Source: Bacteroidaceae bacterium
GTDB lineage: Bacteria; Bacteroidota; Bacteroidia; Bacteroidales; Bacteroidaceae
Length of the DNA: 42,700 bases
NCBI GenBank assembly: GCA_017960985.1
Contig: JAGCYD010000007.1
Location: 1 to 42,700, forward strand
Direction of reading: 5' to 3'
Shown: in pieces, positions 9,258 through 17,218 of the stretch
Position numbering within the stretch: position 1 is the stretch's first letter
Layout of the letters: every line of letters begins with the position of its first letter
Notes under the pieces: model-generated
The model's input: only the letters and a program-made list of their open reading frames with translations
Told to the model about the DNA's origin: nothing
The model's database searches: none
Translations under genes and position numbers: made by a program

Positions 9258-11057
9258 TTACATTCTTTCTGGCACTTCGATGCCGAGTAGTCCCAATCCA
9301 CTCTTTATAATCTTGCTGACGGCGGCAGAAAGAGCCAGTCGGACAATCTGTTTCTGCTTATTCTCCTCTTTCAGTACGCTGAAGTCGTGGTAGAATTGGT
9401 TGTACTCTTTCACCAGGTCATAGCAATAGTTGGCGATGCACGAAGGGTTGTAGTCGCTACCAGCCTGGCGTACAGCCTGAGCAAAGTCGTTCAAATGCTG
9501 AATGAGGCTGATTTCTTTGTCGCTCAATTCAGTAGTGGTGGGTAGTTCAGTGGGAATCTCAATGCCTTGTTCCTTGGCCTTGCGCAAGATGCTGCGAATA
9601 CGGGCATAGGTATATTGGATGAAGGGTCCTGTATTGCCGTTGAAGTCGATACTCTCTTCAGGATTGAACAGCATGTTCTTTCGGGCATCCACTTTCAGGA
9701 TAAAGTATTTCAGGGCTCCCATGCCTACGATACGGGCAATTTCCTGTGCTTCCTCTTCGCTGATATTCTCCAACTTATTTACCTTGTCGGCACTCATTTG
9801 CCGTGAATCCGTAATCATTGTGGCAATCAGGTCATCGGCATCCACTACCGTTCCTTCGCGGCTCTTCATCTTGCCATTGGGCAGTTCTACCATGCCATAA
9901 CTGAAATGCACGAGGTCCTTGCCCCACTTGAATCCCAGTTTGTCAAGCAATATGCTGAGTACTTGGAAGTGGTAGTTCTGCTCGTTGCCCACCACATATA
10001 TCATCTTGTCGATGGGATAGTCCTGGAAACGCAGTTTAGCGGTACCGATATCCTGTGTCATATAGACACTGGTGCCGTCGGAGCGCAGTAGCAGTTTCTC
10101 GTCCAGTCCCTCGGCGGTCAGGTCGGCCCAGACACTACCATCATCACGGCGATAGAAGAAACCTTTTGCCAGTCCTTCCTCCACTTTCTCCTTGCCTTCC
10201 AGATAGGTGTCGCTTTCGTAGTAAATCTTGTCGAAACTAACCCCCAGGGCTTTGTAAGTCTCGTCAAATCCGGCATAGACCCATTCGTTCATCCGTCGCC
10301 ATAAGGCGCGCACCTCGGGGTCGTTCTGTTCCCATTTTACCAGCATTTCGTGGGCTTCCTTGATGAGTGGCGCTTCTTGCTTGGCCTGCTCTTCGTCCAT
10401 GCCTTTTGCCATGAGTTCGCGCACTTCCTCGCGGTAGTGTTTGTCGAAGGCCACATAGTAGTCGCCAATCAGGTGGTCACCTTTCTTTCCACTGGTTTCG
10501 GGCGTTTCACCATTACCCCAGCGCAACCAGGCGAGCATCGACTTACAGATGTGAATACCGCGGTCGTTAACAATATTCGTCTTCACCACACGATTGCCGT
10601 TGGCTTCCATGACATTGGCCAGCGCCCAGCCTAAAAGGTTGTTGCGCACATGACCTAAGTGAAGGGGTTTGTTGGTGTTCGGACTGGAGTATTCTATCAT
10701 GACCAGCGGACTTGCTTCGGTAACGGGAATGAAACCAAAGTTCTCCTGCTGGTAAATCTCCTGTAGGAGCGAGATCCACTGTGCAGGTGCAATCGTCAGG
10801 TTCAAGAATCCCTTTACCACATTGAACTTGGCAATGACATGGGGCACCTCACTCAACAGATACTCCCCGATTTCCTGTGCCGTTTCTTCGGGACGCTTGC
10901 GGCTCATCTTCAGGTAGGGGAACACGACAAGTGTCAGGTTACCTTCGAACTCGGGGCGCGTCTCCTGCAACTGAACGCTGTCGGCAGTAATTTCTTGTCC
11001 ATACAGCGTCTTGATGCCACCTGCCACGGCTTGGGCTATTTGTATCGATATGCTCAT
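9258..11057 (-). CDS. argS: Arginyl-tRNA synthetase
   Basis: It charges tRNA-Arg with arginine using ATP. The 599-residue sequence is of normal length. It has the N-terminal Add-1 domain, the class I signature in SSPNTNKPLHLGHVRNN (HLGH, about residues 133-136), and a KMSKS-equivalent loop KMKSREGTVVDADD with the ArgRS-typical change. The C-terminal DALR-type anticodon domain ends LGLLGIEVPERM. It heads the minus-strand operon that runs through the four-helix-bundle, RNase H and envelope-lipid genes. A TACCTTTG -7 box lies about 33 nt upstream of the start. Confidence 0.97.
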   Translation of the reverse strand: MSISIQIAQAVAGGIKTLYGQEITADSVQLQETRPEFEGNLTLVVFPYLKMSRKRPEETAQEIGEYLLSEVPHVIAKFNVVKGFLNLTIAPAQWISLLQEIYQQENFGFIPVTEASPLVMIEYSSPNTNKPLHLGHVRNNLLGWALANVMEANGNRVVKTNIVNDRGIHICKSMLAWLRWGNGETPETSGKKGDHLIGDYYVAFDKHYREEVRELMAKGMDEEQAKQEAPLIKEAHEMLVKWEQNDPEVRALWRRMNEWVYAGFDETYKALGVSFDKIYYESDTYLEGKEKVEEGLAKGFFYRRDDGSVWADLTAEGLDEKLLLRSDGTSVYMTQDIGTAKLRFQDYPIDKMIYVVGNEQNYHFQVLSILLDKLGFKWGKDLVHFSYGMVELPNGKMKSREGTVVDADDLIATMITDSRQMSADKVNKLENISEEEAQEIARIVGMGALKYFILKVDARKNMLFNPEESIDFNGNTGPFIQYTYARIRSILRKAKEQGIEIPTELPTTTELSDKEISLIQHLNDFAQAVRQAGSDYNPSCIANYCYDLVKEYNQFYHDFSVLKEENKQKQIVRLALSAAVSKIIKSGLGLLGIEVPERM

Positions 11058-11089
11058 AATGATTTATATCTTGTTTTATAATGCGTGGG

Positions 11090-11097
11090 CAAAGGTA
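11090..11097 (-). promoter_or_regulatory. argS promoter -7 element (TACCTTTG)
   Basis: TACCTTTG on the minus strand matches TAnnTTTG and lies about 33 nt upstream of the argS ATG. I found no convincing -33 partner at the usual distance. Confidence 0.55.
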
Positions 11098-11134
11098 CGA
11101 AAAAAATACCATATACGATGTACGCGCGCACATG

Positions 11135-11171
11135 AAAAAACAAAAGAGGAAGCCACATTGTGACTCCCTCT
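11135..11171 (-). terminator. Rho-independent terminator after the HU gene
   Basis: On the minus strand a stem of about 12 bp (AGAGGGAGTCAC pairing with GTGGCTTCCTCT, with two wobble pairs) is followed by TTTTGTTTTTT. It starts about 23 nt beyond the HU stop codon. Confidence 0.8.
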
Positions 11172-11193
11172 GATTGTTCGATAATTCGCTAAG

Positions 11194-11466
11194 TTACTTA
11201 ACAACAGCAGCGAGTTCAGAACCAGCCTTAGCCTTAACAACCTTCTTTGCGGGGATGTTAATAGCCTTCTTCGTAGCGGGGTTGATACCCTTACGAGCGG
11301 CACGCTTTTCTACAGACAGTGTGATGATACCAGGAATCTGTACCTTGTCACCCTTCTTCAGAGCAGCCTTTGCTGCCTCAATAGCGGCGTCAACTGCCTT
11401 CTTGGCATCTACCTTGCTCAGGCCAGCGCCTTCAGCAACCTTTGCGATTAATTCAGTCTTGTTCAT
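11194..11466 (-). CDS. HU-family DNA-binding protein
   Basis: This small histone-like protein bends and packages DNA as a dimer. The 90 residues begin MNKTELIAKVAEGAGLSKVDAKKAV and include the IPGIITLSVEKRAARKGINPATKK segment, the HU beta-arm region with the conserved RxxRxGxNPxT motif. Length is exactly that of HU. It is monocistronic, with its own promoter (11521-11551) and terminator (11135-11171). HU versus IHF-type specificity cannot be settled by eye; the arm sequence favours HU. Confidence 0.95.
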   Translation of the reverse strand: MNKTELIAKVAEGAGLSKVDAKKAVDAAIEAAKAALKKGDKVQIPGIITLSVEKRAARKGINPATKKAINIPAKKVVKAKAGSELAAVVK

Positions 11467-11520
11467 AGTTAATGAATTAAAGAGTTAATAAAAAGATGTT
11501 TTTTGTTGTTTCGGTATGGG

Positions 11521-11551
11521 CAAATTTAGGCAAACTTCATATACCAACAAA
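11521..11551 (-). promoter_or_regulatory. HU gene promoter
   Basis: On the minus strand, TTTG (11551-11548), a 19-nt spacer and TAAATTTG (11528-11521) fit the Bacteroidetes promoter form. The leader to the ATG at 11466 is about 50 nt. Confidence 0.7.
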
Positions 11552-11611
11552 GAAAATGGGATAAAAAGTTCGATTTTTTTTGAAAATAATTATCATTCGT
11601 GCCCTTTTGTG

Positions 11612-11641
11612 TTTGATTTAGGGGGATTTTGCGTATTTTTG
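11612..11641 (+). promoter_or_regulatory. Promoter of the rhomboid-EEP gene pair
   Basis: TTTG (11612-11615) is followed after 18 nt by TATTTTTG (11634-11641), about 36 nt before the rhomboid ATG. It diverges from the HU promoter. Confidence 0.65.
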
Positions 11642-11677
11642 CGGTGAAAAGAACGATGCTAAAAGCAAATATTCATC

Positions 11678-12547
11678 ATGCCACCCGTAACTAAAAATCT
11701 ACTGATAATAAACATCCTCATGTATATGGCCAATTATGTGCTGATGGCGCGTTTTGGCATTAACTTGAGCGACCTGCTTGGCCTTCATTTCTTTTTGGCC
11801 TCCGACTTCCGTCTGCACCAGTTTTTCACCTATTTGTTCATGCATGGCAGTATTGAGCATCTTTTCTTCAATATGTTTGCCTTGTGGATGTTCGGTCGGA
11901 TTATAGAACAGGTGCTGGGGCAGAAGCGTTTCCTGATTTATTATATGGTATGTGGCATCGGAGCGGGTCTTTTGCAGGAACTTGTCCAGTATTTACATTA
12001 TATATATGAAGGGTTGGATGCCTACGAACAAGTGAATATCGGTGGCTCTATACTGGCCATGAGCGATTTTCTGAATGGTTGGAATACCGTTGGGGCATCT
12101 GGTGCCGTATATGGCATATTGTTGGCATTCGGCATGACATTCCCAGACGAAAGGATGTTCATCATCCCCATACCGTTCCCCATCAAAGCGAAGTATTTTG
12201 TTGTGGGATATGCTGTTGTAGAGTTGCTGTCGGCCATCATGCGCAGTTCTGACGGTGTGGCGCACATGGCACATTTGGGCGGAATGCTCTTTGGTTTGCT
12301 GCTGCTGTTGTATTGGCGCAACCCGGGAGGACTTTCCAAGTGGTATAACAACTGGAGGAGCAAACATTCGAAACCCCAGATGAAGAGTTACCGGGGAGGA
12401 AGGTTTGCCGATGAAATGGACTATAATGAGCGCCGTCGGGCAAATCAGGAAGAGATAGACCGTATCTTGGATAAAGTCAAGGCACATGGCTATGGTAGCC
12501 TGACTGAGAGTGAGAAACGCAAATTGTTTGATGCAAGCGGAAGATAA
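11678..12547 (+). CDS. Rhomboid-family intramembrane serine protease
   Basis: It is predicted to cleave transmembrane substrates within the inner membrane. The 289 residues contain about six helices, the HGSIEHLFFNMFALWMFG signature of loop 1/helix 2, the catalytic serine in GASG (Ser141) and the catalytic histidine in AHLGG (His199). Together these form the Ser-His dyad. A charged cytoplasmic tail of about 70 residues, ending with a short-SHOCT-like segment (ILDKVKAHGYGSLTESEKRKL), follows the last helix. It overlaps the next gene by 1 nt (TAATG), so the two are probably co-translated. Substrates are unknown. Confidence 0.93.
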   Translation: MPPVTKNLLIINILMYMANYVLMARFGINLSDLLGLHFFLASDFRLHQFFTYLFMHGSIEHLFFNMFALWMFGRIIEQVLGQKRFLIYYMVCGIGAGLLQELVQYLHYIYEGLDAYEQVNIGGSILAMSDFLNGWNTVGASGAVYGILLAFGMTFPDERMFIIPIPFPIKAKYFVVGYAVVELLSAIMRSSDGVAHMAHLGGMLFGLLLLLYWRNPGGLSKWYNNWRSKHSKPQMKSYRGGRFADEMDYNERRRANQEEIDRILDKVKAHGYGSLTESEKRKLFDASGR

Positions 12548-13638
12548 TGGCGAAGAAGAAAAAGGGCACTTCCATACAACGGGTGAAGACCTTGCTGACC
12601 AGCATCGTTCTGGGTGCTAATCTCGTTATGCTTTGTTCGCTTTGGCTGTGTTGTGCTTCGACCTGGGTTAATCCGGCGATGCACTCCCGGGTTGCCGTCA
12701 TAGGTTTGGGATTCCCTGTTGCCTTGTTGCTGAATCTGGTTTTTGTTCCCCTTTGGCTAATCTATAAGCCTCGTTTGGTGCTTGTGCCGATTGTGGGCAT
12801 GATGCTTTGCGGGAGTTTCATTTTGGATTATTTCCCCCTGCACAGAAAAGGTAATATGGCGGAGGGCGATTTGAAGGTACTTTCCTGGAATGCCTATAAT
12901 CCAGCGACTTATAGTCCCGATTCGTTAGTCGTGATGATGAAGTATATAGAGGATAGCGGTGCTGACATCATCTGTTTGCAGGAGGTCTCTTTCAATAGGG
13001 ATAGTTATGCTCCGCTACGCGAGGCGATGCAGGCAAAGGGCTATTACATGGAAGCAGAGAGTCAGCGAGCGTTGCTGTCGCGCTATCCCATTCTCGGATG
13101 GAGCAAGATAGAGGCGGAAAGTGCAAAAAGGAATAATACGATAGCGTTCGAGATACTTATGGACAGTGATACGGTGTCTATTTTGAATACTCATCTCGAA
13201 TGCTATCACTTTACCGATGCCGACAAGAATGATTATAAGGGAGTCTTGCAAACACCGGAAAAGGAAACGGTCGAAACCGAGGCACGCTATCTGCTGGGGA
13301 AATTGTCCACGGCGTCTCGCTATCGGGCTTATCAGGTACAGGCCTTGGTTGCGTACATGGATAGTCTGCCTGCAACACGGCCGATTTTGTTGTGTGGCGA
13401 CTTCAACGACACTCCCATTTCGTATGCTTACCAGACGATAAACAAGCATCTTTCCAGTGCCTTTCGTGAAAGTGGTCGTGGAGTGGGCGTTTCCTATACG
13501 GAAAAGATATTCCCGGTTCGTATTGACCACATTTTTCATTCTGAAGAATGGGAGGGGGTATATACGCAAATTGACTACTCGATAGGGGCTTCAGACCATT
13601 ATCCGATTGTCGCGACCCTCAGGAAACGGCAAAAATAA
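12547..13638 (+). CDS. Membrane-anchored endonuclease/exonuclease/phosphatase (EEP) family protein
   Basis: About three N-terminal transmembrane helices (to about residue 95) precede an EEP-fold domain. Its motifs are LKVLSWNAYN, DIICLQEV (metal-binding Glu), LNTHLE, ILLCGDFNDTP (GDFND) and the terminal SDHYPI, so the metal and catalytic residues are intact. The fold covers phosphodiesterases acting on DNA, phosphoinositides or sphingomyelin, and the substrate cannot be called. It is translationally coupled to the rhomboid gene upstream. The catalytic domain probably faces the periplasm, though topology is not certain. Confidence 0.88.
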   Translation: MAKKKKGTSIQRVKTLLTSIVLGANLVMLCSLWLCCASTWVNPAMHSRVAVIGLGFPVALLLNLVFVPLWLIYKPRLVLVPIVGMMLCGSFILDYFPLHRKGNMAEGDLKVLSWNAYNPATYSPDSLVVMMKYIEDSGADIICLQEVSFNRDSYAPLREAMQAKGYYMEAESQRALLSRYPILGWSKIEAESAKRNNTIAFEILMDSDTVSILNTHLECYHFTDADKNDYKGVLQTPEKETVETEARYLLGKLSTASRYRAYQVQALVAYMDSLPATRPILLCGDFNDTPISYAYQTINKHLSSAFRESGRGVGVSYTEKIFPVRIDHIFHSEEWEGVYTQIDYSIGASDHYPIVATLRKRQK

Positions 13639-13692
13639 CCCAGATTGCAGAATTTCTTTCTTTGGGATGGCGGTTGTATAACAAAAAATCGC

Positions 13693-13700
13693 TATCTTTG
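13693..13700 (+). promoter_or_regulatory. secDF promoter -7 element (TATCTTTG)
   Basis: A TATCTTTG box lies 57 nt upstream of the secDF ATG, followed at once by a short inverted repeat TGCGC/GCGCA. No -33 element at ideal spacing is evident. Confidence 0.6.
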
Positions 13701-13756
13701 TGCGCTAATTGCGCATGTGAAACAATAATAAAATAACTAAATAACAAACCAAAACA

Positions 13757-16700
13757 ATGCAGAACAAAGGATTTGTAAAACTGATTACGCTCCTGCTGAC
13801 TTTGATTTGCCTTTTCTACATGAGTTTCAGCTGGGTTGCCAGTTATCATGAAGGCAAGGCCGAGAAGATTGCCGCCGTTGAAGGCGAGCAGGCAGGACAG
13901 AACTATCTTGACTCTGTGCAGAACAAGAAGGTGTACATGAATGTATGGACACTGAAACAATGCCGTGAGATGGGTCTTGGACTTGGTCTGGACCTAAAAG
14001 GTGGTATGAATGTCATTTTGGAGGTTAGTGTCTCCGATGTGGTGAAGGCATTGTCCGACCATAAAGAGCAGACAAACCCCGACTTTGCCAAGGCAATGGA
14101 GGCGGCACAGAAGGCTGCTTCCAAGGGCCAGGGCGATTTTATCACTCTGTTTATCAAGGAGTACAAGCAAATTGCACCCGAAAGCCAGTTGGCAGAACTT
14201 TTCGCCACCCAGCAACTTCGCGACAAGGTGACGACCAAGAGCACTGACGCACAGGTAGAGAAAGTGTTGCGTACCGAGGTGAAGGCCGCCATCGACAACT
14301 CTTACAATGTGCTTCGTACCCGTATCGACCGCTTTGGTGTGGTTCAGCCCAACATTCAGGCACTCGAAGGTCAGGAAGGCCGCATTATGATAGAGATGCC
14401 TGGTGTGAAGGAGCCAGACCGTGTGCGTAAATTGTTGCAGGGTAGTGCAAACCTCGAATTCTGGGAGACCTACAATGCCGAGGAAATCTATCAGTCGCTG
14501 TACGACCTCGACACCCGTCTGGCAGCTGCCAATGTAGGCGGTGAGTCAACCGATAGCCTTGCTGAAAAGTCCGAGAATGCCGAAGCCGTAGCCGAGGCTG
14601 CTCCCGCTGATACGGCTAAGGCTAAGGGTGACCTTGCTGCAGCCATCTCGGGTAATGTTACCACCGAGGCTGCAAATACCGTTGATTACGAAAAGGCCCT
14701 GAAGGAGCATCCCCTGTTGGCGCGCCTGCAGGTACAGCCCACACAGGGTTGTGTGGTTGGTATTGCCCACAAGCGTAATCTGGAGGAAATCTCCGCTTTG
14801 TTTGAGACTCCCGAGGCAAAGGCTGTGTTGCCAAGCGACCTGCGCCTGAAGTGGGGTGTCAAGGGTATCAACGACGAGGATGGTTCCGACTACTATTATC
14901 TTTATGCCATCCGCGTGACCGAGCGCAGTGGCCGTGCTCCCCTGGAGGGTGATGTTATCACCGATGCCAGTGACGAGTTCGACCAGAACGGCCGTCCTTG
15001 CGTAAGTATGAAGATGAACATCGACGGTGCCCGTCGTTGGGCTCAGCTGACCAAGTTGAATGTAAACCGTTGCATCGCCATTGTCCTGGACGACAATGTT
15101 TATAGCGCCCCCAATGTTATGGGCGAAATCACGGGTGGCAACTCCCAGATTACGGGTAACTTCACCCCTGAGGACACCAAGGACCTGGCCAATGTGCTGA
15201 AGTCAGGTAAGATGCCCGCTCCTGCCCATATCGTCAGCGAGGAAATTGTTGGTCCTACACTGGGTGCCGAGTCTATCCGCATGGGTGTTTATAGTGCAAT
15301 TCTGGCATTCATTATCTTGATGTTCTACATGATAGCCATGTATGGCCTCATCCCAGGTATGGTAGCCAACTGCGCCCTGTTGTTCAACCTGTTCTTTACG
15401 GTTGGTGTGCTCACCAGTTTCCAGGCTGCCCTTACGATGAGCGGTATTGCCGGTATGGTGCTGACGCTGGGTATGGCAGTGGATGCCAATGTGCTTATCT
15501 ATGAGCGTACCAAGGAAGAGATGAAGGGTGGCAAGCGTTTGCGCGAGGCTTTGAATGCTGGTTACAGCAACGCCTTCAGTGCCATCTTCGACTCTAACCT
15601 GACCAGTATTATTACAGGTATCATCCTTTACTACTTCGGTACAGGACCTATCCGAGGCTTTGCCACTACTTTGATTATTGGTATCCTCGTCAGCTTCTTC
15701 ACGGCAGTATTCCTCACTCGTGTCGTTTATACCGAGATGATGAACCGCGACAAGTGGCTGGGACTGACTTTCAAGACGAAGTTGGGTAACTGGATGTCCT
15801 TCAAGGATCCTGTTTACAAGTTTATGAGTTCTTACAAGAGGAGTTTTGTGGTGTTTGGCGCTTTGGCCGTATTGTCGATAGCTTTCATCTCTGGTCGTGG
15901 ATTCAGCAAGAGTATTGATTTCACGGGTGGTCGCAACTTTGTGGTTACCTTCGACAAGACGGTGCAGCCCGAAGAGGTTCGTGCTCTGCTTACTGAGGCT
16001 TTCCCCGAGAGCAACACCAGTGCAATCGCCATCGGCACCGACGGTCAGACCATTCGTATCAGTACGAACTACCGTATCGATGAGGATGGCCTCGAGGTAG
16101 ATAGCGAGATTGAAGAAAAACTGTTCACTACTTTGAAGAGTGCCAAGTTGCTGTCTGCCGACCTCGAACTGGAAACCTTTATCAACCGCGATGTGCGCGA
16201 GGGTGGTTCTATTATCAGCAGCCAGAAGGTAGGTCCTTCGGTGGCCGAGGACATCACCAATGGTGCCATGATTGCCGTAGGTCTGGCCTTCATTGCCATC
16301 TTCCTCTACATTTTGTTGCGCTTCCGCAACTGGGCCTTCTCTGTAGGTGCTATTGTTGCACTGATTGTGGATATCATCGTCATCCTCGGTGCTTATGCCA
16401 TGCTTTGGGGATTGGTTCCCTTCTCACTCGAGATAGACCAGACCTTCATCGGTGCAATTCTGACGGCTATCGGTTACTCTATTAACGACAAGGTGGTGGT
16501 ATTCGACCGTATCCGCGAGAATATCAACCTCTATCCGAAGCGTGATCGTCAGCGTCTGTTCAACGATTCTTTGAACTCGACATTGAATCGTACCATCAAT
16601 ACCTCAGTCAGCACCTTTATCGTATTGGCTGTAATCTTTGGAATTGGTTTGGCATTCAAGGGTGCTGGTAGCATCATTAGCTTCTCGTTTGCCATGATTC

Positions 16701-16801
16701 TCGGTGTGGTTTGTGGTACATTCTCTTCAATGTTTGTCGCTGCTCCTGTTGCTTACTTGGTGATGGGTAGCCGAATCAAAGAAGAAACCGAGGCTGAATA
16801 A
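13757..16801 (+). CDS. secDF: Protein translocase SecDF, fused SecD-SecF
   Basis: This inner-membrane component uses the proton gradient to help pull exported proteins out of the SecYEG channel. The 1014-residue chain has SecD first: an N-terminal helix, LDLKGGMNVILEV, the large periplasmic domain, and AVDANVLIYERTKEEMK in helix 4. SecF follows from about residue 690: DFTGGRNFVVTFD and SINDKVVVFDRIRENI. An Ala/Glu-rich, low-complexity stretch at about 265-310 is an unstructured insertion in the P1 region. Fused SecDF is usual in Bacteroidetes. It is monocistronic, with its own promoter and a strong terminator. Confidence 0.97.
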   Translation: MQNKGFVKLITLLLTLICLFYMSFSWVASYHEGKAEKIAAVEGEQAGQNYLDSVQNKKVYMNVWTLKQCREMGLGLGLDLKGGMNVILEVSVSDVVKALSDHKEQTNPDFAKAMEAAQKAASKGQGDFITLFIKEYKQIAPESQLAELFATQQLRDKVTTKSTDAQVEKVLRTEVKAAIDNSYNVLRTRIDRFGVVQPNIQALEGQEGRIMIEMPGVKEPDRVRKLLQGSANLEFWETYNAEEIYQSLYDLDTRLAAANVGGESTDSLAEKSENAEAVAEAAPADTAKAKGDLAAAISGNVTTEAANTVDYEKALKEHPLLARLQVQPTQGCVVGIAHKRNLEEISALFETPEAKAVLPSDLRLKWGVKGINDEDGSDYYYLYAIRVTERSGRAPLEGDVITDASDEFDQNGRPCVSMKMNIDGARRWAQLTKLNVNRCIAIVLDDNVYSAPNVMGEITGGNSQITGNFTPEDTKDLANVLKSGKMPAPAHIVSEEIVGPTLGAESIRMGVYSAILAFIILMFYMIAMYGLIPGMVANCALLFNLFFTVGVLTSFQAALTMSGIAGMVLTLGMAVDANVLIYERTKEEMKGGKRLREALNAGYSNAFSAIFDSNLTSIITGIILYYFGTGPIRGFATTLIIGILVSFFTAVFLTRVVYTEMMNRDKWLGLTFKTKLGNWMSFKDPVYKFMSSYKRSFVVFGALAVLSIAFISGRGFSKSIDFTGGRNFVVTFDKTVQPEEVRALLTEAFPESNTSAIAIGTDGQTIRISTNYRIDEDGLEVDSEIEEKLFTTLKSAKLLSADLELETFINRDVREGGSIISSQKVGPSVAEDITNGAMIAVGLAFIAIFLYILLRFRNWAFSVGAIVALIVDIIVILGAYAMLWGLVPFSLEIDQTFIGAILTAIGYSINDKVVVFDRIRENINLYPKRDRQRLFNDSLNSTLNRTINTSVSTFIVLAVIFGIGLAFKGAGSIISFSFAMILGVVCGTFSSMFVAAPVAYLVMGSRIKEETEAE

Positions 16802-16832
16802 TTAGGAAATAGTCAATCATCAATGTTTCTGT

Positions 16833-16866
16833 GGGGCATCCTTCGTTGTGGAGGATGTCCCTTTTT
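16833..16866 (+). terminator. Rho-independent terminator after secDF
   Basis: A 10-bp stem (16833-16842 with 16852-16861, one G-U pair) with a 9-nt loop is followed by TTTTTG, about 32 nt after the secDF stop. Confidence 0.85.
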
Positions 16867-16958
16867 GTTTTTCAGGCTGGCACTGGCAATAAAATAATGG
16901 ACGCGCGCGCGTACGCGAGAGCCGTGCCACCCTTATATTAGACTGGAGCCGAACTCAC

Positions 16959-17090
16959 TCCCGTCTGGCGCCAGTCTAACCTTTGTTTGGCGCCAAACCA
17001 ACCTCTGTCTGGCGCCAGCCTGACCTCCGACTCGCGCCAGCCTGACCCCCGACCCGCGCCAGCCTGACCTTTGACCCGCACCAGACGAAC
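16959..17090. repeat. Six tandem 22-bp units with a TGGCGCCA-type core
   Basis: Six contiguous, diverged 22-bp units start at 16959, 16981, 17003, 17025, 17047 and 17069. Each centres on a GGCGCCA-like or CGCGCCA-like core and ends in (C/T)TGAC or an AAC variant. There are no spacers, so it is not CRISPR. The array fills most of the 417-nt gap between the secDF stop and the outer-membrane gene. Besides it, the gap holds the secDF terminator, an alternating CG stretch at 16901-16917 and the downstream promoter. Confidence 0.85.
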
Positions 17091-17121
17091 TTCCGCTTCG
17101 CGTTGATTCGTGCAGAATCCA

Positions 17122-17152
17122 TTGGCTGAATGAAAAATATGTTGTATCTTCG
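17122..17152 (+). promoter_or_regulatory. Probable promoter of the outer-membrane barrel gene
   Basis: TTG (17122-17124), a 20-nt spacer and TATCTTCG (17145-17152), one mismatch from TAnnTTTG, lie 67 nt before the ATG at 17219. Confidence 0.5.
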
Positions 17153-17218
17153 CGTCCGGAATTAAACCCCAGATGCATTTGTGCGTCTTATTTATTGTAT
17201 AACTACTTGACTTTTTAG

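Noticed and set aside
16959-17090. CRISPR-like array
   Set aside because: Units are contiguous 22-mers that drift gradually, with no unique spacers and no cas genes.
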